From JBCBWG01 sp036804185 (GTDB taxonomy: Bacteria > Pseudomonadota > Alphaproteobacteria > Rhizobiales > Hyphomicrobiaceae), in NCBI GenBank assembly GCA_050330095.1, contig JBHJOC010000013.1, positions 24,304-88,303 on the forward strand: a stretch of DNA of 64,000 bases, in the 5' to 3' direction. Under the pieces are notes generated by a model. That model was not told where the DNA came from. It did not search any database and saw only the letters and a list, made by a program, of their open reading frames with translations. Positions 23,973 to 33,265 of this stretch are shown piece after piece. Within the stretch, counting starts at the first letter, position 1; each line of letters opens with the position of its first letter. The position numbers were made by a program, and so were the translations under genes.

Positions 23973-25367
23973 TCACACCGGGTCGGGGCCAACCATTAGC
24001 GTAGGCACCACGATCGCGTCGAAATCTTCGGCCGGGATCCCGTCCCGGATCGCCTCCTCGCGCAGCGTCGTGCCGTTTTTGTGCGCGGTTTTCGCGATCT
24101 TTGCCGCGCGGTCGTAACCGTATTTCTCCTTGAGTGGCGTGACCAGCATGAGCGAGTTCTCAACACCCTTCTGAATGTTGTCGAGGCGTGGCTCGATGCC
24201 AGCGACGCAATTGTCCGTGAACGACACCGCAGCGTCAGCAAGTAGGCGCACCGACTGCAGGAAATTGTACGCCATCATCGGATTGTAGACATTGAGCTCG
24301 AAATGACCCTGGCTGCCTGCGAACGACAGTGCTGCGTTGTTGCCGTGAATGTGCGCACAAACCTGGGTGAGAGCCTCGCATTGGGTCGGATTGACCTTGC
24401 CCGGCATGATCGAAGACCCGGGCTCATTCTCCGGTAGTGCCAGTTCGCCGAGGCCGGCACGCGGGCCTGAGCCCAGAAACCTGATGTCGTTTGCGATCTT
24501 GAAGCAGCTCATCGCGACCGTGGTGATCGCGCCATGCGTCATCACCATCGCATCATGGGCAGCGAGGGCCTCGAACTTGTTCGGCGCAGTTTTGAAATCA
24601 AGGCCTGTGATCTCGGCGATGCGCTCGGCGACCTTCTCGGCGAAACCCATCGGTGACGCGAGACCCGTACCAACCGCAGTCCCACCCTGCGCAAGTTCCA
24701 TGAGTTCCGGAAGCGTCGACCGAATACGCTCGATGCCGTTCTCGACCTGCTTGGCGTAGCCCGAGAATTCTTGCCCGAGCGTGATCGGCGTGGCGTCCTG
24801 AGTATGTGTGCGACCAATCTTGATGATCTCGCCCCAGTCCCGCGCCTTCGCGTCGAGAGCACCATGCAGGTGCACGAGCGCCGGGATCAGGCGATGTACG
24901 ATCTCTTCCGCACAGGCGATATGCATCGCGGTCGGGAACGTGTCGTTCGACGACTGGCTCATGTTGACGTGATCGTTCGGGTGAACGGGTTGTTTCGAGC
25001 CCAGTTCGCCGCCGAGCATCTCGATCGCCCGGTTCGAGATCACCTCATTGGCGTTCATGTTGGATTGCGTGCCAGAGCCGGTCTGCCAGACAACCAACGG
25101 GAAATGATCGTCCAGTTTGCCGTCGATCACCTCCTGGGCCGCTCTGACGATTACGGCGCCGAGCCCAGCATCAAGCTTGCCGAGCGCGATGTTGGTCTCG
25201 GCTGCGGCTCGCTTCACGATCCCGAGTGCACGAACGATCGGCTGTGGTTGCCGCTCCCAGCCGATCTTGAAATTGCCAAGAGATCGTTGGGCCTGTGCGC
25301 CCCAGTAGCGTGTCGCATCGACTGCGATGGGACCAAACGTGTCGGTTTCGATACGGGTCGCTGCCAT
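23973..25367 (-). CDS. fumC: fumarate hydratase class II
   Basis: A 464-aa class II fumarase converting fumarate to malate in the TCA cycle, iron-independent and homotetrameric. Family signature GSSIMPGKVNPTQCE is present, as are SGTQSNMNANEV and the HPNDHVNMSQSSNDTFPT segment that forms the active site with it. Length equals E. coli FumC (467 aa). The N-terminal TRIETDTFGPIAVDATRYWGAQ is standard. Monocistronic, with a family 2 element about 70 bases upstream. Confidence 0.97.
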   Translation of the reverse strand: MAATRIETDTFGPIAVDATRYWGAQAQRSLGNFKIGWERQPQPIVRALGIVKRAAAETNIALGKLDAGLGAVIVRAAQEVIDGKLDDHFPLVVWQTGSGTQSNMNANEVISNRAIEMLGGELGSKQPVHPNDHVNMSQSSNDTFPTAMHIACAEEIVHRLIPALVHLHGALDAKARDWGEIIKIGRTHTQDATPITLGQEFSGYAKQVENGIERIRSTLPELMELAQGGTAVGTGLASPMGFAEKVAERIAEITGLDFKTAPNKFEALAAHDAMVMTHGAITTVAMSCFKIANDIRFLGSGPRAGLGELALPENEPGSSIMPGKVNPTQCEALTQVCAHIHGNNAALSFAGSQGHFELNVYNPMMAYNFLQSVRLLADAAVSFTDNCVAGIEPRLDNIQKGVENSLMLVTPLKEKYGYDRAAKIAKTAHKNGTTLREEAIRDGIPAEDFDAIVVPTLMVGPDPV

Positions 25368-25435
25368 TGTGTGTTCCAGCCCTTCGGTCGAAAGTTCGCA
25401 ATGACCGGGCTGGTATCACGACGGCGGCATAGCCT

Positions 25436-25603
25436 CTAGTGTTGCGTCACTAGCGCTTGGTCGCCACCTCCTGCAGTCTCGCCCGTCAAGCTTCGCTGAC
25501 CAGACAACACTGTCATCATGACGTTGCTTGTGCTCTCTGTGTCTCCGGCATGCGGTCAATCGGGTGCTGAAAAGGGAACCAAGTGCCGGCGACGGACCAC
25601 TCG
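25436..25603 (-). repeat. two-hairpin intergenic element, family 2 (full)
   Basis: Starts with CTAG at 25436-25439 and ends with CTCG at 25600-25603. The second hairpin has more mismatches than other copies, so this copy looks older. The CTCG is shared with a single-hairpin family 1 unit. Confidence 0.8.
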
Positions 25604-25674
25604 TGCCGCAGATCAGTGTTCCCTGAACCATCCGCAACACGCGCCTGCCTGGGATTTCCGATCGGCCGTATTTG
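25600..25674 (+). repeat. single-hairpin unit, family 1 left half
   Basis: CTCGTGCCGCAGATCAG opens the hairpin and GGCCGTA closes it. Only the left half of the 169-bp element is present, starting at the shared CTCG and degenerate at its end. Confidence 0.65.
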
Positions 25675-25705
25675 CCATCCAGCTTGCTGCTGCGAGCCTG
25701 TCTGA

Positions 25706-26365
25706 TTAGAGCCCTGAAAACGGCTGTAGGAGCCTGCCGATCATACCTTTGAAGCGGATTTTCTCTTCCATCGCGATCAAACAGATGCAGCCGGTCTCTG
25801 GATCAGCGACGGGTCGATGCTCAACGGTATCGTCCAAGTCGGCGACGTCACCGGCTGAAAACGTGCCGATTTCATCCCGATATGCGCCCTCAATGATCAA
25901 CGTCAGTTCAGAGCCGCCGTGGCCATGCTCGGGCATGGCCAACCCGCGTTGCACTTTCAGAAGCCTGAGATCGCCACGGCCCGATTGCAGAGGGATCGGA
26001 CAATGCCAGACGCCGAGTCCAAGCCGACGCCATTTGACGTCAGACAGAGGTGTTCCGAGAACATGCGAGACGGCCTCGGACGGCGCGAGGGCAGAAGCGC
26101 TCGGCCTCGCGCGTGGACGATGCTGCAGATGGTCTGTCGCCTCAAAGGCTTGAAGCGCCGAGGGGGATGGCCGCGCGATCGGGGCGCGGTCACTATCCAT
26201 GGCCTGCATGAGCGCCGCGCCGATGGACTCCATCGAAGTCACCCGCTTGCGACACTCGGGGCACACCATCAAATGTGTACTGACGACCGCGGATAAGGCT
26301 TCTGGCAACGAGCCAGCAGCAAAGCTCATCAAAGTTGCATCATCGGGATGGTGCGTCAGCGTCAT
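25706..26365 (-). CDS. chrR: ChrR-type zinc anti-sigma factor
   Basis: A 219-aa anti-sigma factor holding RpoE inactive until singlet oxygen or organic peroxide is sensed. The N-terminal zinc domain has His6, His31, Cys35 and Cys38 (HLMVCPEC), the ligand set reported for Rhodobacter sphaeroides ChrR. The C-terminal cupin domain shows H147, H149 and E153 (PEHGHGGSE) and H183, again with the spacing of ChrR. Its start overlaps the rpoE stop by one base (TAATG), so the two are translationally coupled. Confidence 0.92.
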   Translation of the reverse strand: MTLTHHPDDATLMSFAAGSLPEALSAVVSTHLMVCPECRKRVTSMESIGAALMQAMDSDRAPIARPSPSALQAFEATDHLQHRPRARPSASALAPSEAVSHVLGTPLSDVKWRRLGLGVWHCPIPLQSGRGDLRLLKVQRGLAMPEHGHGGSELTLIIEGAYRDEIGTFSAGDVADLDDTVEHRPVADPETGCICLIAMEEKIRFKGMIGRLLQPFSGL

Positions 26366-26964
26366 TATTGCAAGTCCTCGACAGATTCCCGCAGCTTTTG
26401 GTAGGCCAAGCGCATTCTCGACTTTACCGTCCCGAGCGGCAGCTCCAACCGCTCGGCTATCTCACTGTGCGATAGCCCTTCAAGGTACGAGAGCGCCACC
26501 ACTTCATATTGCTCGGGCGGCAACTGATTGAGCGCACCCTTGATCCGGGCACTCCGCTCCTTTTCAGACGCCGCTTCGTCGGGCGGGGTGTCGTCGGAAG
26601 CCTCTTCATTGAAGCCCTCCGGCAATTCCTGCCATGGAACTTCCCTACGGATGCGATCGATCCTCAGATTGCGAGCGATCGTATAAATCCACGTTGAAGC
26701 GCTGCCTTTCTCGCTCGAGTAGAGTTGGGCCTTGCGCCAGACCGTGAGCATTGTCTCCTGCGCCAGTTCCTCCGCTGTCGCGGAATCCGCGCCTTGACGC
26801 ATCATGTAAGACTTGAGACGAGGCGCGTAGGCCTCGAACAGATCGCGGAACGCAGAGGCGTCCCGCATCTGCGCGATACGACTGAGAAGTTCGGACATCG
26901 TCGGGGTGTCCAACTTTTCTGGCCTCTCCGGCTGCTTTGCGTCACGGCTTGGCTGCGTCAGCAT
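26365..26964 (-). CDS. rpoE: ECF sigma factor RpoE (ECF11/ChrR partner)
   Basis: A 199-aa extracytoplasmic-function sigma factor. Region 2 includes RDLFEAYAPRLKSYMMRQ, TAEELAQETMLTVWRKA and STWIYTIARNLRIDRIRRE; region 4 includes LPPEQYEVVALSYLEGLSHSEIAERL and GTVKSRMRLAYQKLRE. With ChrR downstream it should direct the photooxidative-stress regulon. I start at the ATG at 26964 after AAAGGCAAG; an upstream start at 27039 is unlikely. I could not identify an RpoE-type promoter with confidence in front of it. It is divergent from the Kef-type antiporter. Confidence 0.93.
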   Translation of the reverse strand: MLTQPSRDAKQPERPEKLDTPTMSELLSRIAQMRDASAFRDLFEAYAPRLKSYMMRQGADSATAEELAQETMLTVWRKAQLYSSEKGSASTWIYTIARNLRIDRIRREVPWQELPEGFNEEASDDTPPDEAASEKERSARIKGALNQLPPEQYEVVALSYLEGLSHSEIAERLELPLGTVKSRMRLAYQKLRESVEDLQ

Positions 26965-27170
26965 GGTAAGCTTGCCTTTGGTTTGGCGCGCAGTCGTGAT
27001 GGCAGCAAGTCGGGGTGCCCGCATTTGCGGGGAGCACACTGCCGCGCCTCCTTAGTATTGCGACGAAAGTGGAAACTGGCAAACCGAAACCGCGCGGCGC
27101 CCGGCTTAGCCGGTCCGGGCGGGACGCTGGACCGGTCATATTCGTCAAACGTCAGAGGTTCATCAGGCCG

Positions 27171-29180
27171 ATGCAAGGCATTACGCTGGTCGAAATTTGC
27201 CTGCTGCTCACCGCAGCAGCCCTGGCGGCCCCTGTTGCGCGCCTCCTCAAGGTTGGCAGCGTGCTCGGCTACCTCTTTGCTGGCATGTTGATCGGGCCAT
27301 TCGGCATCGGTCGCGTGTTCTCCCCCTCTCAGGCCCAGGAGTTTCTCAGCGTCGCAGAGTTTGGCATCGTTCTGTTGCTGTTCCTGATCGGACTGGAGCT
27401 GAAGCCCACGCGTCTGTGGTCGATGCGGTCGACGATCGTCGGCGCAGGTGGAGTCCAACTCGCAGCAACCGGGCTGCTCCTCGGCGTTGCCGCCGCAGCG
27501 CTCGGATTTGCGTGGCAAGCCGCGATTTTCATCGGTCTCGCGCTCGCACTGTCTTCGACCCCGTTTGCCCTGCAGATGCTCGACGAGAAGGGCGAACTCA
27601 CCCAGCGCCACGGCCGCATGTCGTTCTCGGTTCTGCTCTTCCAGGACTTGGCAGCGATCCCCTTGATCGCACTTGCGCCCTTGTTCGCGGTCGCAACGGT
27701 TGGCACCGAACTCGCCGCCGACCTCAAGGCCGCGGCTTGGGCCGTGTTCGTTATCGCCTCTGTGATCCTCGTTGGCCGTTATGGGCTTGACCTCCTGTTC
27801 CAGCTTGTGGCCCGCACGGAACTGAAAGAGGCGATGACCGCGCTCGCCCTGCTCACGGTCGCGACCACCGCCGCTGTCATGCAGTCCGCAGGGCTTTCGG
27901 CGTCGCTGGGCGGGTTCATTGCTGGGGCCCTGCTCGCGGATTCGAGCTATCGCCATCAACTCGAGGCTGACCTCAAACCCTTCGAGGGGCTCCTGCTCGG
28001 CCTGTTCTTCACCGCGATCGGCATGTCTCTGCAGTTCGATCTGCTCGTGTCGGAGCCTTGGACCATCGCGCTGCTCGTGGCCGGCCTAGTCATCATAAAG
28101 GCTGGCGTTCTTTATGGCGTTGGCCGCTGGCAGGGGCTCGACCCATGGGCCGCGCGTCGGTTTGGCTACACCCTCAGCCAAGGCGGGGAGTTTTCGTTCG
28201 TGCTCCTCGCCACCGGAACGGCGGCCGGGGTCATCAACACGTTTGCCGCCAGTCTTGGCGCGCTCGTTGTCACGCTGTCGATGGTTGCAACGCCGCTGCT
28301 GCTGCTGTTCGACGAGTGGCTTGCGCCGCGCAAGGCGCCGCCCGTGCCGGCCTCCGACCCCCCGCCGGAGGCATCAGGTCACGTGATCATCGCGGGATTC
28401 GGACGCTTCGGCCAAATCACGGCTCGGGTGTTGCGTGCGCGGCGTATCCCGTTCACGGCCCTTGATCTCGACGCCGAGCAGATCGCGATGGTCAAGCGGT
28501 TTGGCAACGAAGCGTTTTTTGGAGACGCGAGCCGGCCCGACATCCTGGTTGCGGCACGGGCCAACGAAGCGCGTGCGATCGTTGTTGCGGTCGACGACGT
28601 GGAAGCCTCGCTCAGGATCGTCAGTCACGTGCGTGCGAAATACCCAACGCTCCCGATTTTTGCGCGCGCCCGCGATCGCCAGCATTATCATCGCTTGATG
28701 GACCTCGGTGTGGAGAATATCCGGCGTGAGACGTATCTTTCCGCCCTGGACCTCACCCGCACGCTGCTCAAGGGGCTCGGGCTCAGCGAGCGCGAGGTCG
28801 AGTTCACGATCCAAACGTTTGATTCCCATGATCACCAGCGCCTGATCGATGACTATCAGCACTACAACGACCAGCAGAAGCTGCAGGAGATGGCCCGCAG
28901 CACGGCCGAGAACCTGGAGCGAATCTTTGCTGAGGACGCAGACCCAGACCTAACGTGGTCCGATGGCCTAACGTCGCCCGAAACTCCCCCGATCCCCACC
29001 GGGCGGGAACACCGCCTGGACATTAGCGGCGCGACCGCTGCACTCGACAATCAGTTGCCCGAAGGCAACGACGGCGCCGGCACTGCTGCCACAGATCGGT
29101 CGGAAAGCGCCCGCAAGATCGAGGAGTTGCAATCGGATGCAGAGCAGCGGCGTGCTCGTGCGGAGAATCCTAAGGGTTAG
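27171..29180 (+). CDS. Kef-type CPA2 monovalent cation:proton antiporter with TrkA-N domain
   Basis: A 669-aa CPA2-family antiporter. About twelve membrane helices occupy the first 390 residues, with GLELKPTRLW and ALALSSTPFALQMLDEKGEL (the ion-path region). The cytoplasmic TrkA-N/RCK domain begins IIAGFGRFGQITARVL, an NAD-binding motif, and is followed by a long acidic tail. KefB/KefC proteins release potassium and acidify the cytoplasm during electrophile stress. I start at the ATG at 27171, since the preceding in-frame stretch from 27015 is not membrane-like. It is divergent from rpoE-chrR, so it may share stress control. Confidence 0.88.
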   Translation: MQGITLVEICLLLTAAALAAPVARLLKVGSVLGYLFAGMLIGPFGIGRVFSPSQAQEFLSVAEFGIVLLLFLIGLELKPTRLWSMRSTIVGAGGVQLAATGLLLGVAAAALGFAWQAAIFIGLALALSSTPFALQMLDEKGELTQRHGRMSFSVLLFQDLAAIPLIALAPLFAVATVGTELAADLKAAAWAVFVIASVILVGRYGLDLLFQLVARTELKEAMTALALLTVATTAAVMQSAGLSASLGGFIAGALLADSSYRHQLEADLKPFEGLLLGLFFTAIGMSLQFDLLVSEPWTIALLVAGLVIIKAGVLYGVGRWQGLDPWAARRFGYTLSQGGEFSFVLLATGTAAGVINTFAASLGALVVTLSMVATPLLLLFDEWLAPRKAPPVPASDPPPEASGHVIIAGFGRFGQITARVLRARRIPFTALDLDAEQIAMVKRFGNEAFFGDASRPDILVAARANEARAIVVAVDDVEASLRIVSHVRAKYPTLPIFARARDRQHYHRLMDLGVENIRRETYLSALDLTRTLLKGLGLSEREVEFTIQTFDSHDHQRLIDDYQHYNDQQKLQEMARSTAENLERIFAEDADPDLTWSDGLTSPETPPIPTGREHRLDISGATAALDNQLPEGNDGAGTAATDRSESARKIEELQSDAEQRRARAENPKG

Positions 29181-29202
29181 GGTCCGAAAGGCCAAACCGC
29201 TG

Positions 29203-29228
29203 CAGGGACTTCTGATCGGCGGTACTAA
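29203..29228 (-). repeat. end fragment of family 1 element
   Basis: CAGGGACTTCTGATC then GGCGGTACTAA, the left terminus of family 1 in reverse orientation, ending at a CTAA version of the terminal tetranucleotide. It lies between the antiporter and the PfkB gene. Confidence 0.75.
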
Positions 29229-29264
29229 GATCTCCGCTCAGCCACCGAGGACGAGGATCGCCTG

Positions 29265-30173
29265 ATGCCAGCACATGTCATCTGCGTCGGACATGCCGCG
29301 CTCGATCGCGTCTACCGGGTTGGCGAAATCCCATCGGAGCCCGGCAAATACCGAGCGATCGAGCACATCGAGGTCGGGGGCGGCATGGCCGCCAATGCCG
29401 CCGTCGCGGTTTCGCGCTTAGGCGGCAAGGCAGAGCTTTGGAGCCGCGTTGGTGACGATGATGCAGGCGTGAAGGTGCGTCGCGGTCTCGAAATCGAGAA
29501 GGTCGATGTGCGGGCGGTCGAGCGCTTTGATGATGCGCGCACGTCGACGTCCGCCATTCTGGTCGACCGCCACGGAGAACGGCTGATCGTCAGTGCTCGT
29601 GACGTCACGATGCCCTCGGGAACCAGCTGGTTGCCGCTCGAACGCATTGCCGATGCTGACATGGTGCTTGCCGATCTGCGGTGGATGGAGGGAACACGGA
29701 CGGCCTTCGCGCGCGCGCGCGCGACGGGCACGCCGACCGTTCTCGACTGCGATCTCGGTGGCCGCGAGGCGCTGCCAGAGCTGCTCGGCGTCACGGACTA
29801 CGCGATCTTCTCGGAACCAGCGCTCATCGAATTCGTCGGAACGGACGACCTCCGGCAGGGGCTGGAGCGGATCATGCTGCACGGTGCAAAGCACGTCGGC
29901 GTGACGCGGGGCGCGAACGGCTACATGTGGCTCGATGGGTTTGGCGGCGGAACGATGCCGGCGTTTCCGGTCGATGTCGTCGACACGACGGGGGCTGGAG
30001 ATGCGTTCCACGGCGCCTTTGCGCTGGCCCTCGCCGAGGGCCGTAGCGTGCGCGAGTGTGCGCGTTTTGCCGCAGCGACTGCCGCGCTCAAGTGCACGCG
30101 CCTTGGATCGCGAGCCGGCCTTCCGCAACGATCGGACGTCGAGGCCCTGATCCGTCAGTCGCCCGCGCTGTGA
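29265..30173 (+). CDS. PfkB-family sugar kinase
   Basis: A 302-aa ribokinase/PfkB-type kinase. The N-terminal PfkB signature region is VGGGMAANAAVAVSRLGGKA, and the C-terminal signature DTTGAGDAFHGAFALAL contains the catalytic aspartate and anion hole. Substrate cannot be told from sequence alone; ribokinase, fructokinase and ketohexokinase-like activities are all possible. No sugar transporter or regulator is adjacent. An ATP-dependent sugar or nucleoside phosphorylation role is safe. Confidence 0.88.
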   Translation: MPAHVICVGHAALDRVYRVGEIPSEPGKYRAIEHIEVGGGMAANAAVAVSRLGGKAELWSRVGDDDAGVKVRRGLEIEKVDVRAVERFDDARTSTSAILVDRHGERLIVSARDVTMPSGTSWLPLERIADADMVLADLRWMEGTRTAFARARATGTPTVLDCDLGGREALPELLGVTDYAIFSEPALIEFVGTDDLRQGLERIMLHGAKHVGVTRGANGYMWLDGFGGGTMPAFPVDVVDTTGAGDAFHGAFALALAEGRSVRECARFAAATAALKCTRLGSRAGLPQRSDVEALIRQSPAL

Positions 30174-30524
30174 TTGGCCGGCACGGACACCGAAGCGCGA
30201 TCGGCAAACCTTTCTGAATGTTTATGATTTTCACATTTGTTTGAAGCTTGAGGCAGCGTCCGTCAGCAGGCTTTGGATCGTAGGGGAGACGTTGCGGAGG
30301 TGGGAGCATCGCCTGTCTCTCGGCGCCGCAGCATCCGGGGGGAACAGCAAGGTTCCTCGGGGCGGATATCAGCGGTTTCCGGCAGGGCTCCAGCGAACCT
30401 GTCGGTCATCCCTTCCAACCCCGAGAGCAGGATTGGTTGCGGGCGCGTTCCAGGGACTTGGATCGCCGCAGCGCAGCAATGCTGCACGCCCTCGGATCCA
30501 CCACGACCGTGAAAGGATCCAATC
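30174..30524. other. intergenic, AT-rich patch, no gene seen
   Basis: About 350 bases before the fasciclin gene. Bases 30205-30245 are strikingly AT-rich for this genome, compatible with a promoter or bent DNA, but I cannot place -35 and -10 boxes with confidence. Confidence 0.35.
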
Positions 30525-31022
30525 TTGTTGAAGCGATTGATGACGTTAACAAGTGCAGCGTTACTGACGACGCTGATAGCGCTCACCCCGCAAAGCGCCA
30601 CGGCGCAGCACAAGAACATCGTCGAGACGGCGGCGGCTGCCGGCCAGTTCAAAACGCTGATCGCGGCCGCTCAGGCCGCAGGACTTGCAGGTGTTCTGGC
30701 GAGCCGTCGCAATCTTACGGTCTTTGCACCGACTGACGCCGCATTTGCCAAACTCGGCAAGGCGGCGATCGCTGATCTCCTGAAGCCGCGCAACCGTGCG
30801 ACGCTGCGCCGTATCCTGCTTTACCATGTGCTGGGTCGCCGCATTCTGGCGGCCCAGATCCCCGCTGGCCGCACGCACGTGCGAACGTTGGCCGGGCCCG
30901 CGATTGCCGTGCGCAAATCGCACGGCCGCGTCCGCATCAATCGCTCAAATGTCGTCGCGACCGATATTCGCGCGTCCAACGGGGTGATCCACGTGATCGA
31001 CCGGGTTCTGATCCCGCGCTGA
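30525..31022 (+). CDS. secreted fasciclin (FAS1) domain protein
   Basis: A 165-aa protein with a signal peptide (about residues 6-26, ending SATAQH) and one FAS1 domain. Its two conserved boxes are visible: LTVFAPTDAAFAKL (H1) and the C-terminal GVIHVIDRVLIP (H2), with the YH motif in ILLYHVLGRRI. Such proteins mediate surface adhesion or sit in the periplasm. I start at the TTG at 30525, seven bases after AAGGA; an ATG at 30540 is possible. Stands alone between the PfkB kinase and tkt. Confidence 0.9.
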   Translation: MLKRLMTLTSAALLTTLIALTPQSATAQHKNIVETAAAAGQFKTLIAAAQAAGLAGVLASRRNLTVFAPTDAAFAKLGKAAIADLLKPRNRATLRRILLYHVLGRRILAAQIPAGRTHVRTLAGPAIAVRKSHGRVRINRSNVVATDIRASNGVIHVIDRVLIPR

Positions 31023-31217
31023 TCGGACGTTGCTTTGCAGAACTCCTGGTTGGGGGGCGCCCGTCGTCAAGGGCGTGGGCGCCCTACCGCTATCCATGAC
31101 GACCACTCCTCGTTCGTCGTCGGGCGTGACCGCCGCGCTGGACGCTCCCGGTTGTGAGCGCTACACGAGGCGCTGACAGATGCCCAAGCCAGGGCTCGAG
31201 CGGAGGGATGAAGGACG

Positions 31218-33230
31218 ATGGCAGGGAACGCCGAGGAGGGGCCGTCGCATCGCGACCTTGCGAACGCTGTGCGCGCACTTGCCATGGACGCCGTCGAGGC
31301 GGCGAAGTCCGGCCATCCAGGCATGCCGATGGGAATGGCGGACGTGGCGACGGTGCTCTTCACGAAGCACTTGAAGTTCGTGGCCTCTGACCCGCAATGG
31401 CCCGCCCGCGACCGCTTCGTGCTGTCAGCGGGGCACGGATCGATGCTGCTCTACGCTCTCCTCTACCTGACCGGAACGCAGGGCTGGACGATCGACCACC
31501 TGAGACAGTTCCGCCAGCTCGGATCACCTGCAGCCGGGCACCCCGAATATGGCCACGGCGCCGGCATTGAGACGACGACGGGCCCACTCGGCCAGGGCAT
31601 CGCGAATGCCGTTGGTCTGGCGCTCGCCGAGCGCATCTGGCACGCCCGCCTCGGTGAGGCCTGCATGTCGAACCACACGTACGCAATCGTTGGCGACGGC
31701 TGCTTGATGGAGGGGATCAGCCAGGAAGCGATCACACTCGCGGGCCATCTGAAACTCGGCAAGCTTGTCGTTCTATTCGACGACAACGGGATCTCAATCG
31801 ACGGCCCGACATCACTTGCAACGTCAGAAAATCAGATCGAACGGTTCCGTGCCGCGGGTTGGAATACGGTGGCGATCGATGGTCATGATCCTGACGCCGT
31901 CGATCTGGCGCTGCAGACGGCGCGGGCCGACGCAAGCCAACCATGGTTGATCGCGTGCCGGACGACCATCGGGTTCGGGGCTCCGAACAAGGCAGGGACA
32001 GCGGGTGTGCATGGTTCACCGCTTGGGGCTGAGGAAGTGGCGGCAGCCCGGTCAACCCTCGGATGGCCCCACGGACCATTCGAAATTCCTGGCGATATCC
32101 TCACGGCCTGGCGCCAAGCCGGGGCCCGCCACGCGCAGACGCACGCAGCCTGGCACAAGGCTTGGTCGCAGCTTGACGCAGCAGACCGACAAGCGTTTGC
32201 CGATCCGCTTGCCGGCGAGGGCGGCAAGCGTTTCGATGCCGCGATCGCCGCAGCGAAAGAAGCTGCCGCGCTTGCTACCGGAGAAAAGGCGACGCGTGTC
32301 TGGTCGCAGGCGACGCTTGACCATCTGACTGCAGCGCTGCCCGCGCTGATTGGCGGCTCTGCTGACCTGACCGGGTCGAACAACACCAAGGCGAAGGGGC
32401 AGGCGGTCATAAAGGCCGATGCATTCGAAGGCAGCTATATCCATTACGGCATCCGCGAGCACGCCATGGCGGCCGCGATGAACGGGCTTGCGCTCTACGG
32501 TGGATTGGTCCCCTACGGCGGGACGTTCCTCGTCTTCACCGATTACTGCCGCCCGGCAATTCGCTTGTCGGCGCTGATGCGCAAGCGGGTCGTCTATGTG
32601 ATGACGCATGATTCGATTGGGCTTGGCGAAGACGGCCCGACCCACCAGCCGGTGGAGCATCTGGCAGCCCTGCGCGCAATCCCGAACCTCAACGTATTCC
32701 GTCCCGCAGACGGCGTCGAGACAGCTGAATGCTGGGAACTGGCGGTTCGCGCGGAGGAGACGCCCTCGGTTCTGGCCCTGACCCGTCAGAACGTCCCAAA
32801 TCTTCGGCGCGAGGCGGTTGGCGACAACCGCTCGGCGCGCGGTGCCTACCTTTTGCGCGATCCAGGCGCGAGCCGTGACGTGACGCTGATTGCAACCGGT
32901 TCGGAGGTCGGGCTTGCCCTGCAGGCCGCCGATATGCTCGCCGCCGACGGGCTCAACGTCGCTGTTGTCTCAATGCCGTCGATGGAGCTTTTCAGGGCAC
33001 AGTCCGCCGACTATCGCGCGGCAGTTCTCGGCTCGGCGCCGCGTCTGGCGATCGAGGCCGGGATCGCCATGAGCTGGCACGAGTGGACCGGCCGCGACGG
33101 CGCATTCGTCGGTCTCAGCGATTTCGGGGCGTCTGCTCCGGCAGGTGACCTGTTTATGCATTTCGGCTTGACGGCGAACCGCGTTGCCGCGATGGCGCGT
33201 CATTTGCTGCACTCTGAAAATCGAAGCTGA
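31218..33230 (+). CDS. tkt: transketolase
   Basis: A 670-aa thiamine-diphosphate enzyme of the pentose phosphate and Calvin cycles. The ThDP motif runs from GDGCLMEG to FDDNGISIDG. The N-terminal HPGMPMGMADV and GHGSMLLYALLYL segments and the C-terminal IREHAMAAAMNG and THDSIGLGEDGPTHQPVE blocks hold the remaining active-site residues. Length matches E. coli TktA (663 aa). A ribosome site AAGGA precedes the ATG. pgk follows 35 bases downstream; no gapdh gene lies between, unlike the tkt-gap-pgk order of many relatives. Confidence 0.97.
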   Translation: MAGNAEEGPSHRDLANAVRALAMDAVEAAKSGHPGMPMGMADVATVLFTKHLKFVASDPQWPARDRFVLSAGHGSMLLYALLYLTGTQGWTIDHLRQFRQLGSPAAGHPEYGHGAGIETTTGPLGQGIANAVGLALAERIWHARLGEACMSNHTYAIVGDGCLMEGISQEAITLAGHLKLGKLVVLFDDNGISIDGPTSLATSENQIERFRAAGWNTVAIDGHDPDAVDLALQTARADASQPWLIACRTTIGFGAPNKAGTAGVHGSPLGAEEVAAARSTLGWPHGPFEIPGDILTAWRQAGARHAQTHAAWHKAWSQLDAADRQAFADPLAGEGGKRFDAAIAAAKEAAALATGEKATRVWSQATLDHLTAALPALIGGSADLTGSNNTKAKGQAVIKADAFEGSYIHYGIREHAMAAAMNGLALYGGLVPYGGTFLVFTDYCRPAIRLSALMRKRVVYVMTHDSIGLGEDGPTHQPVEHLAALRAIPNLNVFRPADGVETAECWELAVRAEETPSVLALTRQNVPNLRREAVGDNRSARGAYLLRDPGASRDVTLIATGSEVGLALQAADMLAADGLNVAVVSMPSMELFRAQSADYRAAVLGSAPRLAIEAGIAMSWHEWTGRDGAFVGLSDFGASAPAGDLFMHFGLTANRVAAMARHLLHSENRS

Positions 33231-33265
33231 GCGGCGCGACGCAGCCGCGCCAAGGGGAGCTGCCA

